The position numbers and the translations under genes are program-made. This document shows, piece by piece, positions 20,855 through 31,790 of a stretch of 64,000 nucleotides of DNA (within the stretch, counting starts at the first letter, position 1; every line of letters starts with the position of its first letter). The stretch comes from Macrothele yani (Eukaryota > Arthropoda > Arachnida > Araneae > Macrothelidae). Under the pieces are notes generated by a model. That model was not told the DNA's origin and ran no database searches. It saw only the letters and a list, made by a program, of their open reading frames with translations. The DNA is taken from contig CM077012.1 in assembly GCA_039090855.1 (NCBI GenBank), forward strand, positions 141,146,541-141,210,540, given 5' to 3'.

Positions 20855-20915
20855 TTTTCAATAGGATTCGTCTCCAGGTGGTAGGGGACCACCTGAGGAC
20901 GAATCCTATTGAAAA
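20855..20915. repeat. 28-bp near-perfect palindrome, 5-nt loop
   Basis: 20855-20882 pairs with 20888-20915 with two mismatched positions. It lies at the start of the minisatellite. Confidence 0.85.
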
Positions 20916-21274
20916 TGGACGAAGTGGGGTCAAAGTTCACGGCATAGGAGCAGGATCCATTCAATTGCTCTTATGCGTCATAACTTGCGTAAATATGGTT
21001 CGATGTCGATGAAATTTTAGTATATCGTAGGGGACCTCCTGGGAATGAACCCTATTGAAAATGGGTGAAGTGGGATCAAAGGTCAGGACATAGGAGCGGG
21101 ATGCCTTCCATTGCTCTTATGCGTCATAACGTGCGTAAAAATGGTTCGATTTCGATGAAATTTTAGTATGTGTAGGGGACTGGGGACGAACCCTATTGAA
21201 AATGGACGAAATGGGGACAAAGGTCAGGACATATGATCGGGATCCATTCCATCGCCCTTATCCCATACTATTAA

Positions 21275-21660
21275 AGGAGCAATTCTTGTATGTATGTAAA
21301 TTTTATTTTAAAAACGGCTCTAAGGATTTTGATGAAAGTCATTAACCTGCCGTTTTCTGGTACTAGAAATCGATTTAACTTGATCTCGACTTTAGAAGAA
21401 TTCGTTTAGTGGGTTAAATAACCACCCCGAATTATAACGTTTTTAGTGATGGCGTTGTTCCATTAATGTTACCAATGCTTCGAAATCTTATGACGTCACA
21501 ACTCGCGTTTGAGAATGTTGGCGCGCGGTCACGCCATCTGTCTCATTACGTCACGCGTTGTGTGTGGATCCTATTAAAGTTTTATGACGTCACACTCTTG
21601 CGAGTAGATGGTCGCGATTCCCATCTGCCTCATTAAGTCACGCGTTGTGTGCGTATGTCC
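21275..21660 (+). mobile_element. Possible Helitron-like (HINE) fragment
   Basis: Begins ACTATTAAAGGAGCAATTC then TTGTATGTATGTAAATTT and GGCTCTAAGGATTTTGATG, phrases I associate with non-autonomous Helitron-type repeats in arthropods. It also has duplicated TTATGACGTCACA-ACTC..CGCG segments. No CTRR end with hairpin is demonstrated, so the assignment is tentative. Confidence 0.35.
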
Positions 21661-22110
21661 GTCCGCACGATAACTCCCGTAAAAATATTTTGATTTCGAT
21701 GACATTTAAGTATGTGCTAGGGGAACACCTGGGAAGGAACCCTATTGAAAGTGAACGAAATGGGGCAAAGATCAGGACATAGGAGTAGGATCCATTCCAC
21801 TGTTCTTATGCGTCATAACTACGGTAAAAAAGGTTCGATTTCGATGAAATTTTAGTATGTAGTAGGGGACCACCTGGGAACAAATCGTATTGAAAATGGG
21901 CGAAATGGGGTCAAAGGTTAGGACATAGGAGCGGAATCACTTCAATCGTCATTATGCGTCATAAGTTACGTAAAAATGCTTCGACTTCAACAAAACTTTA
22001 TCATGTTATTTCGGAGGTATACTGAACCGGTTCTGTTGAAAATCATCAAAAGGGGAACAAAGGTCAGGGCACATGGCCGAGATTTATTCCACAGCCATTA
22101 TCCTCCTAAC

Positions 22111-22525
22111 TTGAGTGATAACTTGAGTAATGATTTCTGGTATGTTGGAAAGCGTATTATAATCAATGCATTGCATGATTTTAATAACTTGTTTATGACT
22201 GATATTTTGGGAATATGAGTTCGAAGCTATCTAATATAGGTCAAAAAATGAAGGCCTCAGAGGAAAAGAAACTTATTTTAGAAGAACTGAAAGTTTCGAA
22301 CGGATATAAAAGAAACGGAAAATCGATTTATATCGATCATTCACTACATTTTAGTAAAATTGAAGCTAATGATAGTCCGTTCTAAATTTTCAGAACAGAG
22401 AAAAGTCATTGAAAGAACATAATATGGCACTCAACTTTGTTAAAGCTTTCCGTTGCTTGAAGATTTTCCACCGGCATCGATGACTAAGAAGAGTTACCGA
22501 TTAGTACTTTAGGTTCAGTAGAACG
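22111..22525. other. No gene seen
   Basis: A+T-rich sequence with only short open frames. Nothing is assigned. Confidence 0.4.
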
Positions 22526-22529
22526 GAGC

Positions 22530-22735
22530 TTCCAGGGTGGCTGAGAGGTCGCTCGCGCGGGATTTTGGTCAATCCCCTAACCTGAGCCCAAGTCCAGGGC
22601 AAGGCTTGGATGGGGCGCTTGCCCCAGGTCCCTGGCTCTAACCCGCTTCCCGAAACCACAGTTTCCAAATTTGACATGGGTGATTTCTGATAGCTCTGGT
22701 TGCTCATGAGGGTAGTTAAACTCCAAAATAAAATG
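22530..22735 (+). mobile_element. Divergent tRNA-derived SINE
   Basis: Head GGGTGGCTGAGAGGTCGCTCG resembles a tRNA-Leu/Ser A box. The body differs from the common SINE, but the tail GTTGCTCATGAGGGTAGTTAAACTCC matches its tail GTTGCTCACGGTGGTCGTTAAACCTCC (read in parts). This suggests a second SINE subfamily sharing the 3' end. Confidence 0.6.
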
Positions 22736-22854
22736 TAAGGGGAAGTATGGCAGTCGAAGAATAAACAAAATACTCATCGGTTTTCAGGTTGTTCGTGTGA
22801 TGTTAAAGCGTAAGAATACACTGACAAAACAATTAACAATTTACTATACACACC

Positions 22855-23190
22855 CACCTAATAACGTGTGCCCCCAGCTTTCTCCCACACAATAGTAGCA
22901 ACACGCCGTGACATGGACTCGACCAGATGTTGGAAACGTTCCGCTGTTATTAAGGCTCATAATTCCAAGACGGCCGTCTGTAAAGTGCTGAGAGATGCAG
23001 GTGGTGGATTTCGATCTTTAATGCATCGCTCTGTTTGTCTTATAGATGCACAATTGGATCCAGATCTGGAAAGTGAGAGGGCAATTGAGGGTTACAAGCT
23101 CACTGGAATGCTTCCCCAACTAGTCTTTCGCCAAGAAATAGCCATGACATCGAACGTTGTCTTTTCGAAAGAAGGCATCCTCCTTTAGGA
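22855..23190 (-). pseudogene. Tc1-like transposase remnant
   Basis: The minus strand near 22865-22945 encodes LVESMSRRVATIVWEKAGGTRY-like sequence (in part FQHLVESMSRRVATI), the usual C-terminus of Tc1-type transposases. The adjoining 22950-23190 is too eroded to place but reads in the same direction. Confidence 0.5.
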
Positions 23191-23403
23191 AATAGATTAC
23201 GAAACCCAAAGACATTAGAGAAAATTAGACTGGCAAAAGGAATGTTACTTCCGGCATACATTGAAAGCCGCCATTGTAGGGAGTAACTAGTGTGTTGACG
23301 TGTTTGTACTGGTATTTGAATTCTAAATCTTCAAGATTTTGATATATCTTTAAGATTCTAGTTTTGTTTTGTTTTTGTCCCGAATAAGATAACTTTTTTT
23401 TAG

Positions 23404-23603
23404 GTTGAAGGTTTAATGACCACCGTGAGCAACTTGATGGACTATAAGCGATCGTCCGGCCCTAATTTAGGGCCTCTGGTTCCAGGAACAGTAGTGAGCC
23501 AGTGCCGTAAAATAAACAGAACATCCATGCCTCACCGGGATTCGAACCCATCTCGGACGAATGGTCAGAACCCAGCCCTTAAACCACTGCTCCACCGGGG
23601 CGG
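23404..23603 (-). mobile_element. tRNA-derived SINE
   Basis: Tail GGTTTAATGACCACCGTGAGC, body CCCTAATTTAGGGCC, head with GGGATTCGAACCC and CCACCGGGGCGGC, all in minus orientation. Confidence 0.85.
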
Positions 23604-24117
23604 CATGAGAACTTGCTAATTACAATTTGATCTAGGAAGTTCTAGGGTCGTACGCGACATTCTTTCCATGTAATTTCTGCAGTTCATTATGTATTGAACC
23701 AAATACTCTTGCTTTCCAATTGACATTTTTCACTGTTAACTACGCCCATTCATAGATGGCGCTGTACGTTAAATAACGGCCCGACTGGATCGAGCGTGAG
23801 GAGATGCTCACTTCGGCCTGTACTGCTGAAAGTAGGAATCATTGGTAGTTCTAAATATTTCCACTAACGTCAGAATGGCGCTTATTGCCCACTGTATGAT
23901 TATTTTCTCTGTTGCAGGCCAAAAGACATACAAATTAATAACAGTAATTCTTATTTTATTTTTATGGAACGTTTGGCTGGAACGTTATACTGAACAATCA
24001 AAGAACTTCACAGATTGTTATTCGTTTGTCTTGTTATTCACTTGTCTTGTTATTTGTTTGATATTCGTTTGTCTTACTTTGATTGTTTGTCTCACAGATT
24101 TTTACTTTCGTTTGTCT
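23604..24117. other. No gene; GTTATTCGTTTGTCTT repeats near 24018-24147
   Basis: An open frame at 23842-24153 reads through a short tandem repeat (ATTCGTTTGTCTTAC variants) and is hydrophobic by composition. It resembles no protein family and is judged non-coding. Confidence 0.5.
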
Positions 24118-24185
24118 CACAGATTGTTATTCGTTTGTCTTACTTTGAACTGAAACAAAGTAAGACAAACGAATAACAATCTGTG
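24118..24185. repeat. Perfect 30-bp palindrome, 8-nt loop
   Basis: 24118-24147 is the exact reverse complement of 24156-24185. The left half is the last unit of the local GTTATTCGTTTGTCTT repeat, so the right half looks like a fold-back copy of it. Confidence 0.92.
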
Positions 24186-24595
24186 TAATTACCAAGTCAA
24201 ATTAAATCTCAGGCTGTCCCATCCAAGGAGGATCGTGATGGGACATCCTCGGTGCAATCACGATTTGTTTTCGTACTAAAACCAAAAACAAAAAAAAACA
24301 AAAAACAAAAAAATAGAGAGTAAGGATTGGTATGATGTTATGGCTGGAGAACTAATCCGAATGAGTTACCGAATAAAGCGTATGGCATTACATTAGTCAT
24401 TGAAACAATATAGGGTGGTGGTGTGATTATGCTAGTAGCTACGGAAATTGAAATACAGAATTCACGAAAACAAATAATTTCCCCAAATGAATTTCAATGA
24501 AATGAGGAAATAAATTTGCATTCGATAAAAGAGAAAATAATTTTCACGGCCTATTTTAAAACTTCTAAACAAAAAAAACAAAAAAATAACCTAAG
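24186..24595. other. No gene seen
   Basis: A+T-rich with A-rich runs near 24280-24310 and 24570-24590. Nothing is assigned. Confidence 0.4.
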
Positions 24596-24859
24596 TTTTT
24601 ACCTATGCATATTTTTATCAACGCTTCATGCGCGGTGCCATTTGTAATTTCAAAACGTAAACATCTTACAGTGGCAGAGTTAAAATATTACTGCAACGTG
24701 TGATCTGTTATTCATAAATATAATCTGCTTACATAATTTACTGGAAGTTGAAATTTTGTATACAACTTTATATAGAATTCTGGCAGTAAAAGACGTTTAC
24801 GTTTCAAAATTGCAAGTGGCGCCGTGCAGGAGACATTGGCAAATACGCATAGGTAAAAA
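24596..24859. mobile_element. MITE-like element with about 80-bp inverted ends
   Basis: Left end TTTTTACCTATGCATATTT, with GCGCGGTGCCATTTGTAATTT and AAAACGTAAACATCTTAC following. The right end is its imperfect reverse complement (GTTTACGTTTCAAAATTGC, GGCGCCGTGCAGGAGAC, AAATACGCATAGGTAAAAA). It is about 264 bp, A+T-rich, with no open frame. A target duplication is not clear. Confidence 0.6.
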
Positions 24860-25891
24860 TTTCGTTTATTTTTATTACTAAAAAAACACAATCGACGGTG
24901 AGAAAAGAACTATTAACCACCGTTTTAAACTTGCTGGTCCACAAAATAAAAATAGCCCACTTAAATGTCTGGAAGGAGGAAAAAAATTCGTGCCTACTAT
25001 TCTATACAGTTAGCAAATGTAAAACATTATATACTTGAACGAAATAAGTAGAAAGCCGACAAAATGCGAAATTTAAACAAAGAATACCAACAATAAAATT
25101 GCTCGATTAGAGACAATAACTTCAGAATGACGGTGAAAGCTTAGAAATCTATGTATAAGATACATTCGCATCACCTGCTCAGATAACGACAACAGTAAGC
25201 TAACAGCGTCTCCAGACGCAGAAAAACAGAACTACTTTAAACGTGGTGATTCTTGGCATAAGCGTCATTTTCTTCTCATCGCACAGGCCGTAGAGAGCGT
25301 TCCCCTAAGCTCTATCGAGTCAGGCCGTGGTTCAATTGATCCCGGTCGTTTCATTGCGTTTACCAGTTATTCTCCTTTTATGTCTTATTTCGTGTCAAAA
25401 AGCCACACGAAATACCTTTTTTTCCGTTTCGATCATTCTCACGATTTTATAATTGTGCTCAGAATTTAATTGATTTCATTTCATGTTGTTGTGCACGAAG
25501 TTTTATCAACTTGCTACAGTTAAATGACATATTTTGAAACTCTTAAATATAATCTTAATTAGAATTTTTATGAGTATTTTGAACAGATATTTTCCTTATA
25601 AAACTCATTTTACGAAAATATCGAATTATTCGGCGAAGCAATGTAATTGCGTGTGTCTGTTGTTGATCGTGAATGCAGAAGAATCTGATTTTTATCTAAA
25701 GAATATCATGCAAATAAAGCCATCCGCTTAATAGTGTAAATTTAGATGCAGTGAGTACTTTTTGATGTTGAATATAGTACATGCCACGAATCAAATAGCA
25801 TAAAATTATTGAGTTGGCTTTTTCTCCAAATTCATTTGTTGAGAAGCTTGGTTTTATTGGTATTTCCATTCTACTACCTTTTGTTTTTTCT
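24860..25891. other. No gene seen
   Basis: A+T-rich intergenic sequence. Short frames (for example 25534-25731) carry no recognisable domain. Confidence 0.4.
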
Positions 25892-26091
25892 TTGATTGAG
25901 GTTTAACGACCACCGTGAGCAACTTAGTAAGATATAAGCAGTTCCCCGTCCCTAATTTAGGGACACTAGTTCCAGGGAAGGGAGAGAACCGGTGCCGTAA
26001 AACAAACAACATGTATGCGTAACCGGTATTCGAACTCGGTTGGACGAACAGTCATAAGCCAGCGCTTAAGCCACTGCGCCATCGGGGCGGC
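25892..26091 (-). mobile_element. tRNA-derived SINE
   Basis: Minus-strand copy with tail GAGGTTTAACGACCACCGTG, body CCCTAATTTAGGGACAC and head CCACTGCGCCATCGGGGCGG. The B box is slightly decayed. Confidence 0.85.
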
Positions 26092-26104
26092 AACTATTTA
26101 CTTG

Positions 26105-26993
26105 CAGTGGAACCTATTTAACTAAGTCGCATAGGGACGCCGACATATTAGTTTTATAGGAAATTCGCTTTATGGAATAGCTTTTTTTAACACCCTACCG
26201 AATGAAATTTGGCCATAACTGAACTGCAAATTATTATATCGTTTTAAACATGTTTAAGTTTTTATTAATGTTAGTCTTTATCAGAGTCCTTAAGTTTAAC
26301 AGTAATAAGTTTAAAGTATTTTTTAACTTTTGTTGAAGTATTTATTAGTGCAGTATTACAATTATGTACTGTATGCATTTGATTATATTTAGATCATTCT
26401 AAATGTAAAGAATAATTTAATACCAGTACATAAAAGTATTGTTATGATATGTGCGTAATGCACGAGAGCTTAAACCAAATTTTTGCAAAAAATAAAACAC
26501 TACCTTAAAGAATTTTATTAATCATCCTTGAAAGAAATCAGCAATTTCTTTTCTGAACTTTTTGCCACAAGATGTTTTTTCATAGTAAGTCACACCTGTT
26601 AAGACCCCGAAAAATACGTTATAGCACATTATAATAAACCGAAGTCCATTTCGAATCATCTGAAATACTTTGATCATTTCGTGTTTAGTTGGTTTTAGTT
26701 CACATTCGTTTTTTCAACTTCAAAGTCACCAGCAATCTCAATTTTTCAGAACACTTTGTACAATATCCTTGTCAGAAAGATTATCAACAACAGAAGTATC
26801 CTTATAAATTTCGAGTATAAGAAACAAAATGAAAGAAACTTCTATGAAGGATTTCGTTAAGTAGAAAATCAATTCGACAAACGGAGGTACTTTTGAAAGC
26901 ATTTTGGAGCTCAAGTTTCAAGGTTCCCTCATGATATTCATGAAACAAAGAAATTCGTTAAACAGAGGCTCGTTAAACAGAGGATCCACTGCA
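26105..26993. mobile_element. pogo/Tigger-like non-autonomous element
   Basis: Begins CAGTGGAACCTATTTAACTA and ends with TTAAACAGAGGATCCACTG, imperfect inverted ends of the kind typical of pogo/Tigger elements (CAGTRGAACCTCGTTTAACG). The interior (about 890 bp) is A+T-rich and has no transposase frame, so it is a deletion derivative. Another end of this type occurs at 63360. Confidence 0.55.
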
Positions 26994-28039
26994 TTTAGTT
27001 CTTTTGTTTGCTGACAACATAAAATTGTGAGTATTGAGAAATGACGTGTCGATGGACTATACTACTTTCCACTTTCATTGTTGAAACGCTTCGTAATTCT
27101 CAGTAAGGGTATTAAACATCAAGTATCCGGTTTGGCTAACAATACATATTATATTTATTTTAATATACCTCTTAAGCATTGCGAAGTTTATTTAATGTGC
27201 CCGCATGTAAGACTATCAGGTTCGAACCAGAAAATTTGCCAAAAACGTATAACATCTCGCAGATTATCTGTTCATACCAGAGCATAATAAGGTTTCATAC
27301 TTTAAGCGTTTTTCTATCTCTCAAAAATATGCATTTTCAAAGTTTATATGCATCGAAAGCAAAGGTAAAATTATTTTTATGTAATATATCTAGTCTACGA
27401 TTCAGTAATTTTATTTAATGGTAATGATTTGTTACATTAAAGCATTTGGAGTCCGGGTTGTTTGTTTTGTTTTTCCAACAGTTAAGAAATGTGGAATACG
27501 AATGTAGGTATGTTATTGAAGTTTTCAATGATATAGGTTGGTCATCAGAATGTTTTTGTGTGGCTGCTGCATGATGTTTGTCTCCTCGTGTAGCTCTCAG
27601 TCAACCCGACCTCACATGGTGTAGAAGTGAACCAGCAAGAAGGCGAGCTTTAACCTTTGACCTCGGAAATTGTGAGTACCGAATGTCTCTATGGATATAT
27701 CTTAAAATTTTCATGCCGAATTCATTCTCACGCAAAAAATATGCACGTCGATTCTTTAATTAAGCACATTTCAGTTTAACGCACCTTTTGGTCGAAATTT
27801 ATTAAACGAGCACTTACGTAAAACCTAAAGAAATGAAGGTTCCTCCAAAACTTCTGAGATTTCATAGTGACCGAAACGAATTCTATAGGCGGTGACTTTA
27901 ACTTGCCACCTTCAATATGAGTACCTCTCACCCTCTCCCTATCATAATGCAAACTCATTAAGTTAATAAATAGGCATGCAATAGTACCTTTGAAAATACT
28001 ACTTCCACTTCAGACAGAAGCAAATACTAAGAGTACATT
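26994..28039. other. No gene seen
   Basis: A+T-rich with short open frames at 27078-27287, 27179-27418, 27578-27763 and 27776-27958. None has a recognisable motif. Confidence 0.4.
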
Positions 28040-28041
28040 TA

Positions 28042-29647
28042 CACTGCTGGCCACCCGAAATGCAACACCAAGAATGACACGAGATAGCAAAACCAGATAT
28101 ACTGGACACATAACAACAGATACAAAGATGAAACGATTGAGCTTACAGACCCGTGCGACTTGCGGAACACGCAGACATCAACAGTTCGTGTGGCCCCCTA
28201 TGGCTGGCAATAACGGCCGCGCATTGTCCTGTTGACCGATGGCAGGTTCTGCAGGTAAGGGAGGACTACAGGCTCCAAAACGTCGGAGATGTAGCGGTGG
28301 CTGTTGAGTGTACCGGCGATGCGTACCAGAGGGGTGCGGGTTTCATATACCTATATAGCGATGCATAATGCAAGCGTCATACAGTCTCTCGCCGCGGTGC
28401 CGCCACACGCGGATTCGACCATTGTGGTGTTGTAGGCAGAAGTGGGATTCGTCGGAGAAGACAATGTCGTGCCATTCCGTAGTCCAGGCGCGGCGTTCAA
28501 CGGCCCACTGCCGCCGCACTCGCCGGTGGTGTAACGTCAATGGTAATCGGAGCAATGGGCGCTGTGCGACAAGTCCCCTCTGTGACGTATATTCTAGATT
28601 AACTTTCCTTTTTTAGTTTCTTTCCCTATGTAAATCTTGAGTTTATTCTCAGTATTCTTCACGCTTAACGAAATATCTTTTCCTTCAAACGAATACGTTT
28701 GGCAACACAATTGAGGTTGAATGCAAGTGACGTATGCGTGTAATAAGATAAGAACAAGAGATAAAAAGCGACGACTGATCTGTTGTATGAGGTGTGTTGA
28801 TAAGACCGATTATTGAGAGCTATTATTGTGAGCGATTATGATGAGCGTTGTTAAGAAAGTGCTGTACGAGAGAATTGAATAGTGTTGAGATAAATGTGTG
28901 GAGAGTGTTGGGCATTGCATTCCGAATAAAGGACTTTTTCCGTAAGTTGACTTCTGTTTTATATATTTCGTCTGGCCGTTAAGGTTTGTTTCATTTAGAA
29001 ACAATTTACTACTATGTTGGTATTTTAAGTTAGCGTAAAGGTCAAGACTTCCTTTACGCCACACCTCTCCTGCAGACGACGTCGAACGGTATATGCTGAC
29101 ACATGTTGTTACGCAACATACCCTAATTCCTGCGCTAACGTTCGTGATGTGGCGGTGCGAGCCGTCAATGCCCGCTGCACAACTTGCCGGTCCTCTTGTT
29201 CGGTGGTGTGCCGCGGCTGCGGCAATCGCTCACTTTGGTCAAGCCCGTCCCTCCTGCACCCACCGAATCCATACTCGCCTCACTGTGGCTGGATGTCGTC
29301 CCACACGGGCGCCGATGTCTCGGTACGATAAACCGCTGTCGTGATGAGCCACTATTCGTCCTCTGTCGAACTCCGAAACGTGTTGGAATGACTGCCATAT
29401 TCTGCGACGAGGCATCAGGAAGCTTCCCACGCACAGGTCCGGCAGCACACCACACTTCCACTACTTACACCCCGCCTTCTGTGCACCCTTCTTATAGTGC
29501 TTCTCGGTGGCGTGCCGGGCGCACATGATTTGCATATGCCCTGCAATGCTAATCATTTGCATGTCCTCTCGTGGGCGATGTATGCTGCGAATTTCATGCC
29601 AATCGGATGCTTCCTTTTTGGTGTTGCATTTTGGGTGGCCAGCAGTG
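28042..29647 (-). mobile_element. Tc1-like element split by a solo LTR
   Basis: Inverted ends CACTGCTGGCCACCC...GGGTGGCCAGCAGTG, flanked by TA (28040-28041 and 29648-29649), as for Tc1/mariner. The minus-strand transposase is in pieces: an N-terminal region with EFDRGRIVAHHDSGLSYRDIGARVG (helix-turn-helix, about 29250-29400) and WHDIVFSDESHFCLQHHNGRIRVWRH (first catalytic Asp, about 28390-28470), each quoted only in part. About 290 bp present in the sister copy at 52922-54329, covering the third catalytic residue, is deleted near 28220. A 483-bp LTR is inserted at 28581-29063. The copy is certainly inactive. Confidence 0.85.
28581..29063. mobile_element. Solo LTR with 4-bp target duplication
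   Basis: 483 bp starting TGTGACGTA and ending TTACGCCACA, so the ends are TG...CA with a short imperfect inverted repeat. CCTC lies directly on both sides (28577-28580 and 29064-29067). The sister transposon at 52922-54329 lacks the insertion. An AATAAAG lies near 28925. A 4-bp duplication fits Ty3/gypsy or Bel/Pao elements. No internal region is present, so it is a recombination product or solo LTR. Orientation is uncertain; the AATAAA favours the plus strand. Confidence 0.75.
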
Positions 29648-29679
29648 TAGATAAGACGATAAAGCGGAGGGTCGGTTAA

Positions 29680-30640
29680 AGTCTAATGGCGGAAGGGCAT
29701 CATTGGGCCTCATGCCCCACGGTTTACAACTGGAACAAAACATAAGTAAAAAGCATTTCCCGAAGAAAAAATATAAAAACAGTGTAAATGGCCGACACTC
29801 ACACAACGGTCTACACAAAACGAAAAACACCGATAAAACGAAGAAAAGAGAACACAGAAGACACATCACATTGATCGTTTAAAAGGTTACTCGAGGTTTC
29901 TGGTTCTTGTGGTGGAGTGTGTAAAAGAAGAAAGCGAACACGTGCACGAAAAAAACGACGACGCGAACATAAACCATGTACAACAATGGAAGGTGCATTA
30001 CACGTCCGAAACATAGGAGCAATGTTGTCACACAGCAAATAGCGGTGAGTGATACGGCAATGCCCAATGCGGAGATGTACTAGTACAACTTCCTCCCTAC
30101 GGTTATAGTGAAGAGACTTCCAGAACTGGCTTGACACAATGCAGCTTGCTACTTACCTGTTAACCCCACAGGCTCCGCGACACATGTTTAATATGCTCCC
30201 AAACATTTAAACGCAAATTCTGGTAGCAAGAGTGTAACCTCCAACGAGGAAACTGGCCAGGCAGCAGCATCAACCCACTCATTTCCCTGGATCCCGACAT
30301 GGCTGGGTATGCAACCATGTCCACTGGGCCTAAAAATCGGCCCCGTGCAAAGAACAGAACAAACATATCACATTAGAAGGATAAGGATGGTAACCTCAAT
30401 CTACTCAAAAGAGACTGTAAAACGCTCAGATAATCCAAATAGGCCATACCACGCCGATGACAACTCGACAGGACGTGACCTAGTGCAAAGTTGTTAGCAT
30501 ACATCTCCGCCGTCGCCTCCGCTCGACAAAGAGATCGTCAATACACACGGCAGCAGATCCCACTCATCTTTGATTCACCGGTGAAAAGAGAAAGTGGTCG
30601 ATAAGAGTCACTTCTATTTAGCATAACACTGGTAGTTCTT
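29680..30640 (-). pseudogene. LINE 3' end with RNase H domain (copy 2)
   Basis: Same element as 55-1600, without the TRIM insertion. The minus strand reads an eroded RNase H start FTGESKMSGI near 30570, then AEATAEMYA, then VDMVAYPAMSGSREMSGLM near 30270 (HVGI-GNE region) and AAGQFPRWR-like sequence. The tail REEVVLVHLRIGHCRITHRYL near 30030-30090 (quoted in part) is followed by a Cys-containing segment. Frameshifted and inactive. The 3' boundary near 29680 matches copy 1 (GCGGAAGGGCATC with CCGCAAGGGCATC). Confidence 0.7.
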
Positions 30641-31445
30641 CTCTTTATCCTGATACGGAATCCAACCTGTATTCGCAAACCAATTACAATTGCATAATAG
30701 GAAGTACCTCAATGTTTTAAATAATCAGTACTTTTTCGTTCTGTATTCATCGAAAAATTTAAACACGTGTCTGCGTTAAACTACCACACGGCTTTTTCGA
30801 AAATCGCAACACACGAAATTTCATTTTCGTAAAAACAGATAAACGCACGACCTTTGACATTCTTTCAGTCAATTACGTTATTTACACCAAAATAACGCAG
30901 GGTTTACATTCCTTTTCGTTGTTAACGATACCAAGGGGCACTAATAAGTTCTTTATAAGCACGAACGTCAGTTTTTCCACCCTCTTGCAATAATTATCAA
31001 ATTTATTGACCTGAGTTATATTCCTTCGCACACGTTGCTTCCGCGCCTAATCTTCCAGGATATTTCATTAGATTTTATGGTTTTATTCACAGAAACAGCA
31101 CCATACTCAACTGAACTTCTTACTTTTATATAATATACGGTAAACTGGACTAAAGACATGAATTAATTCTTAATTTGTTGAAAGGTTCCACAAAATGTAC
31201 TTTAACTCTGTGCAGTGAGCCTGTTCGACTACTGGTCAGAAAGTTTACCCGACATTTTATATTCCAAAGTGATCTTTTGCTACCTTAAAACTTTTAGGGG
31301 TGTGTATGGGAACAGAACTACACCCGGTATTCTAAATATGACCTCATAAATTTTTGGAATCTGACAGCAACAAAATTCCAACCTGTGACGAAAACGCGCA
31401 GAATGCCGCTTTAGGATTTTCTTCCTGTTTCTACCTCATGAGCAT
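30641..31445. other. No gene seen
   Basis: A+T-rich intergenic DNA without recognisable features. Confidence 0.4.
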
Positions 31446-31449
31446 CTAA

Positions 31450-31610
31450 TGCTGTGAGGAGTCACCCATCCCTAATTTAGAGACACTGTTTCCAGGGGAG
31501 AGAGAAAGTTGAACCACAATGGCTAGACACAATATCACTGTCTTGCCTCCGGACTCGAAGCCAGATCCAGCCGTACAAAAAGTCAGAAGCACGCGACCTG
31601 GGCCTCTAAC
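31450..31610 (-). mobile_element. Decayed SINE
   Basis: Body CCATCCCTAATTTAGAGACAC and TTTCCAGGGGAGAGAG, with a head remnant CCTCCGGACTCGAAGCC (B box) and GTCAGAAGCACGCGACC. Minus orientation. A C run at about 31676-31689 follows. Confidence 0.6.
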
Positions 31611-31734
31611 GACCCACTTGAGGTTTCTGAGAAGTAAATGAGAAATGCATTGCACATAGTTATAATGATATGCTCCCCCCCCCCCCCCCACCAGAAAAGC
31701 ATTCTGCTTATGCGGAGCTAGGTTACATGACACT

Positions 31735-31790
31735 AGTGAAAACGTGGCTCAGTGGTTAAAGCTCCAGCTTGAGAGAGAGAGAGAGGTTGA
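31735..31790 (+). mobile_element. SINE head fragment
   Basis: GTGGCTCAGTGGTTAAAGC is an A-box-like tRNA head that stops at a GA-rich run. There is no body. Confidence 0.4.

Larger units (their letters stand above)
20850..22110. repeat. Minisatellite of about 155 bp, possibly Helitron-associated
   Basis: Repeating unit with AATAGGATTCGTC / GAACCCTATTGAAAATGG, GTCAAAGGTCAGGACATAGG, AGCGGGATCCATTCCA, CTCTTATGCGTCATAAC, and GGTTCGATTTCGATGAAAT. Copies start near 20895, 21050, 21195, 21740, 21890 and 22035. The array is split by a different segment at about 21275-21660. It is preceded by CCGTCCGTCTGTCCGTCTGT and CGATAACTCGCG, wording commonly seen in arthropod Helitron-type repeats. There is no coding sequence. 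Confidence 0.6.

Noticed and set aside
22868..23188. 106-codon plus-strand open frame as a gene
   Set aside because: It opposes a minus-strand Tc1-like C-terminus in the same DNA and resembles no family.
23842..24153. 103-codon hydrophobic frame as a membrane protein
   Set aside because: Its hydrophobic end is the translation of a TTTGTCTT tandem repeat that forms one arm of a palindrome.
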